The position numbers and the translations under genes were made by a program. A DNA stretch of 12,801 bases. Source: JAQYVL01 sp964578935. GTDB lineage: Bacteria; Desulfobacterota; Desulfobacteria; Desulfobacterales; SURF-7. Below, one piece after another: positions 8,841-12,801 of the stretch; position 1 is the stretch's first letter, and every line of letters begins with the position of its first letter. The stretch covers positions 1 to 12,801 of the forward strand of contig CAZOEW010000111.1 in assembly GCA_964578935.1 (NCBI GenBank), written 5' to 3'. Below the pieces are notes generated by a model. That model was given only the letters and a program-made list of their open reading frames with translations. It was not told the origin of the DNA and made no database searches.

Positions 8841-9425
8841 TTATTTTCTAACCGCCTCGACACTGATAATGATCTGGACTTCATCTCCCAGAGGCCCCAT
8901 CATGAAATCCATCCCGAAATCACTCCGCTTGATTGTGAATCTCGACTCAAAACCGGTTCGATAACCGCCCCAAGGGTCTTTGCCGGATCCGGTATGCTGC
9001 GCCAGGATCGTTATCGCACGGGTTTTTCCGAGAAAATTCAGATCTCCTTCAATCTGGTACTCTTTTTCATTGATTTTTTTTACAGTTGCACTTTTGAAAG
9101 AGATCTGCGGATATTTTTCAATATGAAAAAAATCCGCGCTTTTAACATGCTTATCCCGTTTTTCATTGGCTGTATCGATATCACCGGCATTCACTGAAAT
9201 TTCCACCCTGCTGTTCTTGGGATTCTCTTCGTCAAAAACCAGTTTTCCGGTGGGACTGTTAATCCGCCCATAGAACATGCTTGTCCCGAAATGTTTGATC
9301 CCAAAAACAAGAGAAGAGTGCACGGGATCAAGCGTGTAATCATTTGCAGCAACAGCGGCAGAAGTGAAAACCAGCAGTAACGGCAGTACGATGAAAGTCA
9401 TTAAACATTTTCTTTTTGTTTTCAT
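8841..9425 (-). CDS. Secreted YceI-family (lipocalin-like fold) protein
   Basis: The product is a small periplasmic protein of 194 residues. YceI proteins form a lipocalin-like beta barrel, and some bind polyprenoid or other lipophilic molecules. The family pattern is clear after the signal peptide: YTLDPVHSSLVFGIKHFG, then an Asp/Glu-rich strand (GKLVFDEENPKNSRVEISVNAG), ANEKRDKHVKSADFFHIEKYPQISF, GDLNFLGKTRAITI, and the C-terminal RSDFGMDFMMGPLGDEVQIIIS. The signal peptide runs to about residue 26 (basic MKTKRK, hydrophobic core, AVA cleavage site). An in-frame ATG exists at 9476, but the start at 9425 is preferred: AAAGGGGG sits at ideal distance upstream and a signal peptide begins directly there. 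It precedes pepN by 2 bp, and the larger YceI-containing gene lies upstream after 127 bp. Confidence 0.92.
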   Translation of the reverse strand: MKTKRKCLMTFIVLPLLLVFTSAAVAANDYTLDPVHSSLVFGIKHFGTSMFYGRINSPTGKLVFDEENPKNSRVEISVNAGDIDTANEKRDKHVKSADFFHIEKYPQISFKSATVKKINEKEYQIEGDLNFLGKTRAITILAQHTGSGKDPWGGYRTGFESRFTIKRSDFGMDFMMGPLGDEVQIIISVEAVRK

Positions 9426-9488
9426 GCCAGCCCCCTTTCTTGATTTCATGTGTTGTTTCTGTTCAATGGAGATCATTCGATTTTTTTG

Positions 9489-9504
9489 AAAAGGACCATC
9501 CTTT
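9489..9504 (-). other. Short hairpin upstream of the yceI-like gene
   Basis: On the minus strand, AAAGGA-TGG-TCCTTT forms a perfect 6-bp stem with a 3-nt loop, followed by TTTTC and then an A-run. It is too weak to call a terminator but would sit in the RNA leader between the two YceI genes, about 65 nt before the preferred start. Confidence 0.3.
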
Positions 9505-9519
9505 AACGATTTGCCAGGA

Positions 9520-9567
9520 AAATCGGATGATATCGTATCTTCGAAATCGCTTCTAATCCGATTTCGA
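9520..9567 (-). promoter_or_regulatory. Two mutually exclusive inverted repeats over the stop codon of the 478-aa gene
   Basis: Reading the minus strand, TCGAAATCG (9567-9559) can pair perfectly with CGATTTCGA (9549-9541) around a 9-nt loop containing the TAG stop. Alternatively, AAATCGGAT (9564-9556) can pair perfectly with ATCCGATTT (9528-9520) across a 27-nt loop. The two upstream arms overlap, so only one 9-bp stem can form at a time. The distal stem is followed by a short run of T. Possible roles are a weak terminator, an attenuator or an mRNA processing or stabilising site between two YceI genes. Function is inferred from geometry only. Confidence 0.4.
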
Positions 9568-10989
9568 TGTCAGTATAAAACTCACATCAAAAACCAGGGT
9601 GTGATTCGCAGGTGCCGGGCCATCCGGACCATCGATCATAAAATCATTCAGATTAATCTCAAATCCTCCCCGGATCACCAGAAGCGGTTCCCCCAGAGCG
9701 CCCAAAACCGGTTCAATTTCAACGGTTGCCGTGAGGGGCACCGATTTTCCCTTCAGGGTAAATGTCCCCTGATAACGCACTGGTACCAAGCTTCCATATT
9801 GCAGGGTTTGATTGTCGCTGCTCCCTTTTTCGATAACAAATTTTGAAACCGGATACTCGTTGGTATTCAAAATCACACTGCTCTGGATGACCTTGTCCAG
9901 ATCCTTCTGCCCCATGGTAAGCGATCGCAGGTCGATTATCACAAACCCTTTTGCGCCGGAAGGGTCTAAGTTCTCCGGAAGTTCAAATTCTCCGGAACCT
10001 TTTGTGACCTCTCCCGAATAATGGTCGAGAGGCGCCTGAAAACGAAACTGAACCATGGGGATTTTATCCGGCTCGGCTTCCTTCAATATCCATCGATTCG
10101 GAATTCTGGCATCAACCGATTTCATGGCTTCTTTTTTTGGGGCCGGCGGCAACGGAAAACCAAGCGTCTCCCAGCTCACCGTCCTGACGTCTTCACCTAT
10201 TGGGAAAAACCCGTCCCCCTTCGAGGCGTCCCGTATGCATTGTAAAACTACCCGCTCCAGCAGTCCGGCAGCTTTTTGAAACATCTCCTTTCTGGTATGC
10301 CAGGGGCCTATCAGAGGATTGTCCCGGGTGTGAAATACCGGGTCCTTGCAATGAAATTGAGAAAAAACAGCCAACGAGAGATGCAGGGTTTTGTTTTCAG
10401 ACAGCCAGGGATAAAAATCCATATAAAATCCCCGATCCGCCCGTCCCAGAGAGACGGATTCCATTTCCCGATAGTAATGAAAGCCGCTATAAATCGCCTG
10501 GTTTGCCTGATTTTTAAATTCTTCATCCTGATAATCATCCGGCGGATGTCCGGTGACTGAGGCAACTTTCAGCGGAGACCACACCCGGGCTCTTCCCATT
10601 TCCCATATTGGAATTCGGTCCATGACCAAAGGCTCTTTGCCCTGGGGGACATAACGTGATGTCCGGATAAAATTCCGGATACGTTCATAGGAGTTGCTCC
10701 GGCCCTGATAGATTGATCGCCCCTGATAATTCTGGTAAACAATTAAAGGCGTTATTTTTACTTCCGGCGGAACGCCTTTTTCCAGACCGGTCACGGATAC
10801 CGGGATATTCATTTCTCCTGCCAGTTTCTTGATTTCCGGAATACTTTCCTGCCGAAACAACCGATCCTGCTCCGCATCGCTCTTCTGAACAAAAATGATA
10901 AGCTGTTCATTTTCAATAAAAGCAAGGGCTGGACAGGAGCCTGAACAAAACAGGGACAGAAAAATGAGAACAATTGGCAGCTTTTTCAT
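9553..10989 (-). CDS. Exported protein with uncharacterised, possibly thioredoxin-fold N-terminal region and C-terminal YceI-like domain
   Basis: The 478-residue product has a signal peptide to about residue 23 (MKKLP, hydrophobic core, PALA site). Residues about 28-110 show a strand, helix, strand order (EQLIIFVQKSDAEQ ... NIPVSVTGL) leading to ITPLIVYQNYQG. The Thr80-Pro81 step followed by a strand resembles the cis-proline region of thioredoxin folds, but the place of the active CXXC holds no cysteine pair (KSDAEQ). A tandem YQGRSIYQGRS follows. The middle part (about 115-295) is not recognised. Residues about 297-478 resemble YceI: a starting strand (MVQFRFQAPLDHYSG), then EFELPENLDPSGAKGFVIIDLRS, LNTNEYPVSKFVIEKG, QGTFTLKGKSVPLTATVEI and a final strand at 466-473. 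A periplasmic location is expected. The start is set by the signal peptide and a GGTGG ribosome site. It is the first gene after the 11101-11130 promoter. The YceI part is fairly sure; the thioredoxin-like reading is an inference. Confidence 0.8.
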   Translation of the reverse strand: MKKLPIVLIFLSLFCSGSCPALAFIENEQLIIFVQKSDAEQDRLFRQESIPEIKKLAGEMNIPVSVTGLEKGVPPEVKITPLIVYQNYQGRSIYQGRSNSYERIRNFIRTSRYVPQGKEPLVMDRIPIWEMGRARVWSPLKVASVTGHPPDDYQDEEFKNQANQAIYSGFHYYREMESVSLGRADRGFYMDFYPWLSENKTLHLSLAVFSQFHCKDPVFHTRDNPLIGPWHTRKEMFQKAAGLLERVVLQCIRDASKGDGFFPIGEDVRTVSWETLGFPLPPAPKKEAMKSVDARIPNRWILKEAEPDKIPMVQFRFQAPLDHYSGEVTKGSGEFELPENLDPSGAKGFVIIDLRSLTMGQKDLDKVIQSSVILNTNEYPVSKFVIEKGSSDNQTLQYGSLVPVRYQGTFTLKGKSVPLTATVEIEPVLGALGEPLLVIRGGFEINLNDFMIDGPDGPAPANHTLVFDVSFILTSKSD

Positions 10990-11033
10990 GGTTCCACCGA
11001 AAAAAAATTGAAATGGTGATCTCGATGCAGATG

Positions 11034-11055
11034 GGATTTCTCAGCAGCAGAAACC
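11034..11055 (-). promoter_or_regulatory. Leader hairpin in the 5' UTR of the YceI-fusion gene
   Basis: In the predicted transcript, GGTTTCT and AGAAATCC can form a 7-bp stem with one bulged base and a 7-nt loop (GCTGCTG). It lies about 45 nt before the start codon and leaves the ribosome site free, so no control role can be claimed. Confidence 0.25.
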
Positions 11056-11100
11056 TGTGTTCGATCAAATCCACCGTTTTTTTACGCTTTTTCGCTACCT

Positions 11101-11130
11101 ATCATACTTTACACCACCCTGCAATATCAA
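11101..11130 (-). promoter_or_regulatory. Sigma70-type promoter for the YceI-fusion/yceI/pepN block
   Basis: On the minus strand the -35 box TTGATA (11130-11125, 5 of 6 match to TTGACA) and the -10 box TATGAT (11106-11101, 5 of 6 match to TATAAT) are separated by 18 bp. Transcription would start near 11094, giving a leader of about 105 nt before the ATG at 10989. This is the best promoter match found in the non-coding parts of the window, and it points into a row of minus-strand genes with short gaps. Confidence 0.6.
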
Positions 11131-11141
11131 GAAACCGACCC

Positions 11142-11396
11142 CTTGCCGATCAATTGTCTGTCCTGAAGAGGATGGTTTCGGTTTCGATGAGATGATGCAC
11201 GTCAGGCTGCAGAACCGATGGTGCTTCCCGGCTCAAAATCATCATGTACTGCGCAACTGGCCGACTGGAGAAAAAATGACTTGATTTTAAACTGAATTCC
11301 ATATAGTTTCAATTCGTTATACTGATGCGATGTCCATCAAAAGGCTGGTGTAGCCATAACCTTGTGCTGACAGGGGCTTGCCGATCAGGCTTGTCC
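11142..11396. repeat. Spaced direct repeat CTTGCCGATCA ... TGTCC
   Basis: CTTGCCGATCA occurs at 11142-11152 and again at 11377-11387 in the same orientation, each followed within 4-6 bases by TGTCC (11159-11163 and 11392-11396). The left copy lies 12 bp upstream of the -35 box of the minus-strand promoter; the right copy lies about 85 bp before the lipocalin start. They may be binding sites for a shared regulator of the two divergent units, or the trace of a small duplication. The coordinates span both copies. Confidence 0.35.
11318..11323 (+). promoter_or_regulatory. Possible -10 box for the lipocalin gene
   Basis: TATACT (5 of 6 to TATAAT) lies in an AT-rich stretch about 150 bp before the lipocalin ATG. 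The -35 position 17-19 bp upstream (around AATTCC or TGAATT) is a poor match, so this is a weak call. No better promoter was found ahead of the plus-strand genes. Confidence 0.25.
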
Positions 11397-11470
11397 GTTT
11401 TTTACCGGAAGACTCTCAGCGTTTATCCGTTGCTTTCTCCCCGGCAGCACAGCAACTACTAAAAATTGCC

Positions 11471-11983
11471 ATGCACATTATCTCCCTGTTTCTTTTTTTG
11501 TTGATCGCCGGATGCACCGGATTGCCTCAAGGTGTAAAACCTGTAGAAAACTTTCAACTCAACCGGTATCTTGGGAAATGGTATGAAATCGCGAGACTCG
11601 ACCATTCATTCGAGCGCGGGTTAACCCGCGTGACAGCAGACTACAGCATGCGCGATGACGGCGGTGTTCGTGTATTCAATCAAGGATATTCGGAAGCAAA
11701 AAAAGAATGGAAAACAGCAGAGGGGAAAGCCTATTTTATCAGCGAGTCAGACAAGGGACATCTTAAAGTGTCTTTTTTTGGACCATTTTACGGGTCGTAT
11801 ATCATTCTGGAATTAGATCATGAAGCCTATCAGTATTCGCTTGTTTGCGGCCCTGACAGAGACTATCTGTGGCTATTATCCCGAAGCCCGGTATTGGATG
11901 AGCGAATCAAGACAAGGCTGATCGACAGAGCAGCGGAATTGGGCTTTGATACCGACAAATTAATTATTGTCAGCCACAATTAA
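11471..11983 (+). CDS. blc: Outer-membrane lipocalin lipoprotein (Blc-like)
   Basis: Bacterial lipocalins of the Blc type are small lipoproteins, usually of the outer membrane, that bind fatty acids and lysophospholipids. The 170-residue product begins with a lipoprotein signal, MHIISLFLFLLIAGC, with the acylated Cys at residue 15 and Thr at +2. The lipocalin signature GKWYEIARLDHSFERGL holds the invariant G35-x-W37. Further family blocks are VFNQGYSEAKKEWKTAEGKAYF, KVSFFGPFYGSYIILELD and the late CGPDRDYLWLLSRSP. Length fits E. coli Blc (177 residues). The reading frame continues upstream to a TTG at 11378, but that extension would bury the signal peptide, so the ATG at 11471 is chosen even though its ribosome site is poor. 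The next gene on the strand starts 81 bp after the stop. Confidence 0.92.
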   Translation: MHIISLFLFLLIAGCTGLPQGVKPVENFQLNRYLGKWYEIARLDHSFERGLTRVTADYSMRDDGGVRVFNQGYSEAKKEWKTAEGKAYFISESDKGHLKVSFFGPFYGSYIILELDHEAYQYSLVCGPDRDYLWLLSRSPVLDERIKTRLIDRAAELGFDTDKLIIVSHN

Positions 11984-12064
11984 TGGAGACAATTCGCATG
12001 CAGGGACATTTCGTTATCACATAGATAGAGACTTTTCAGAACGAAGTGAGATTGGGAATTTCAG

Positions 12065-12724
12065 GTGGATACAGCACAGACCCTATATGCTTTAGACCTT
12101 TTTGGTGTTGCAGTATTCGCAGTCAGCGGCTCTCTCGCGGCAGGCAGAAAAAAAATGGATGTTTTCGGAGTGATCGTTCTGGGCCTGGTAACAGCCCTGG
12201 GAGGAGGAACGCTGCGTGACATGCTGCTGGACATCGGACCGGTGTTCTGGATTAAGGAGCCCTTCTATCTGATGCTTGCGGGGGTTTCTTCCATGCTGAC
12301 GTTCATCGCGGTTCGGATCTTTACCATCCCCAGGCGAGGACTGCTTTTTTCGGACGCCTTTGGCCTGGCGGTATTCACCGCACTCGGAACCTCAAAGACA
12401 TTGGAGATCATCGACTCGCAGAGTGTCGCGGTGGTTATGGGTATCATGACAGGCGTCGCTGGAGGTATCATACGGGACATTCTGTCCGCAGAGGTTCCAC
12501 TGATCCTTCAAAGAGAAATCTATGCGACCGCAGCGCTCTGCGGCGCGATCATTTACGTCATTGCGAATCGTATGCTGCTTCCGAATTCAACCTGTCTTGC
12601 AGTTGCCATTGCGGCAACCCTTCTGATCAGGCTCGCCGCAATCCACTGGAACTTTACGCTGCCGGTTTTCGTATCCAGGGATGACAAAAAACCAGTGAAA
12701 AAGAAAAATGCAGATAATGATTGA
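12065..12724 (+). CDS. TRIC-type / UPF0126 (YicG-like) cation channel family membrane protein
   Basis: The 219-residue inner-membrane protein belongs to the UPF0126 group, now tied to trimeric intracellular cation (TRIC) channels, some of which conduct potassium or sodium. The family's two pseudo-repeated three-helix halves are visible. LDLFGVAVFAVSG (10-22) is echoed by SDAFGLAVFTALG (96-108), and GGGTLRD (46-52) by GGIIRD (133-138). A seventh helix is at about 176-192, and the C-terminus is charged (RDDKKPVKKK). The start is a GTG at 12065-12067: an in-frame TGA at 12047 excludes anything further upstream, and the first helix begins almost at once, as is normal for the family. A TGGGA sequence lies about 7 bp upstream. 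It probably shares transcription with the lipocalin gene, but no functional tie between the two is known to me. Confidence 0.93.
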   Translation: MDTAQTLYALDLFGVAVFAVSGSLAAGRKKMDVFGVIVLGLVTALGGGTLRDMLLDIGPVFWIKEPFYLMLAGVSSMLTFIAVRIFTIPRRGLLFSDAFGLAVFTALGTSKTLEIIDSQSVAVVMGIMTGVAGGIIRDILSAEVPLILQREIYATAALCGAIIYVIANRMLLPNSTCLAVAIAATLLIRLAAIHWNFTLPVFVSRDDKKPVKKKNADND

Positions 12725-12742
12725 CCGCTTATCGAATGTTTA

Positions 12743-12748
12743 AGGAGG
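12743..12748 (+). promoter_or_regulatory. Strong Shine-Dalgarno for the gene at the right edge
   Basis: AGGAGG within TAAGGAGGAA is a near-perfect anti-16S match. It lies 10 bp before a GTG (12759-12761), which opens a frame that runs off the window. This decides the start of the last partial gene. Confidence 0.55.
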
Positions 12749-12758
12749 AAAAATTCCA

Positions 12759-12801
12759 GTGGAACGTATTTTCCGCATCCGGTCTTCCGGTGTTTTCTAT
12801 T
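12759..12801 (+). CDS. Start of an unidentified gene, truncated by the window edge
   Basis: A GTG start 10 bp after a strong AGGAGG opens a frame with no stop before the window ends. The 14 visible residues read MERIFRIRSSGVFY. That is too short to recognise a family. It lies 34 bp after the TRIC-family gene on the same strand and could be co-transcribed with it. Confidence 0.5.
   Translation, partial: MERIFRIRSSGVFY

Larger units (their letters stand above)
10990..11470. other. Divergent intergenic region, no gene supported
   Basis: About 480 bp lie between the minus-strand YceI-fusion gene and the plus-strand lipocalin gene. The left part holds the leader and promoter of the minus-strand block. 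The rest contains only short open frames without ribosome sites or recognisable products. An 11-bp direct repeat (CTTGCCGATCA at 11142-11152 and 11377-11387) and a TATACT box at 11318-11323 are the only other patterns seen. Confidence 0.6.

Noticed and set aside
6529..8964. Long plus-strand open frames opposite pepN (6529-7161, 7471-8232, 8281-8964)
   Set aside because: They are antisense to a complete pepN with every catalytic motif, have no ribosome sites and give low-complexity, unrecognisable proteins; they follow from codon bias of the real gene.
9426..9476. Earlier ATG for the small YceI protein
   Set aside because: There is no ribosome site before 9476, whereas AAAGGGGG precedes the ATG at 9425, which directly begins a signal peptide.
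10974..11284. Two plus-strand frames of 73 and 75 codons in the divergent spacer
   Set aside because: They overlap the promoter and leader of the minus-strand gene, lack ribosome sites and are unlike any known protein.
11378..11470. TTG-initiated N-terminal extension of the lipocalin
   Set aside because: It would place 31 residues in front of a typical lipoprotein signal peptide; the ATG at 11471 gives a normal Blc precursor.
1..12801. Search for CRISPR arrays, tRNA genes, transposase genes, integrase genes and toxin-antitoxin pairs
   Set aside because: No regular repeat-spacer pattern, no cloverleaf-like sequence, no transposase or integrase motifs and no small paired genes were seen by eye.

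Overview
The window reads as mid-GC chromosomal DNA of a Gram-negative bacterium. Two predicted outer-membrane lipoproteins, a complete tripartite efflux pump and several exported proteins show that it has an outer membrane. The C-terminal end of a tungsten-type aldehyde:ferredoxin oxidoreductase at the left edge points to an anaerobe. A sulfate-reducer-like Desulfobacterota (deltaproteobacterial) origin would fit, but that is an inference from gene content only. No rRNA, tRNA, CRISPR array, insertion sequence, phage gene or plasmid gene was seen.

Layout. (1) 1-111, + strand: last 36 codons of the oxidoreductase, converging on the next block. (2) 142-6002, - strand: an efflux operon transcribed right to left as outer-membrane factor lipoprotein, membrane fusion protein, RND permease. 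The junctions are an 11-bp overlap and a 7-bp gap. (3) 6003-6207: spacer with a weak terminator-like hairpin. (4) 6208-10989, - strand: pepN (M1 aminopeptidase), a small secreted YceI protein (2-bp gap to pepN), and a 478-aa exported protein that joins an unusual N-terminal region to a C-terminal YceI-like domain. A good sigma70-type promoter at 11101-11130 faces this block and gives a leader of about 100 nt. (5) 10990-11470: divergent non-coding region. (6) 11471-12724, + strand: a Blc-type lipocalin lipoprotein and a TRIC/UPF0126 (YicG-like) membrane protein. (7) 12759-12801: probable start of another gene after a strong Shine-Dalgarno.

The window is mostly cell-envelope and housekeeping work: drug or lipid export, periplasmic lipocalin-fold proteins (two YceI-type proteins and one true lipocalin, both classes known to bind lipophilic molecules), peptide turnover and a small cation channel. 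The 478-aa protein, the small YceI gene and pepN all lie on the minus strand, and the promoter can serve all three. Whether read-through reaches the efflux operon is open. I found no clear new defence or mobile system. The least ordinary items are the 478-aa two-part protein, a pair of mutually exclusive hairpins and AAATCG hexamer cluster around its stop codon, and an RND permease that lacks the usual TM10 lysine.
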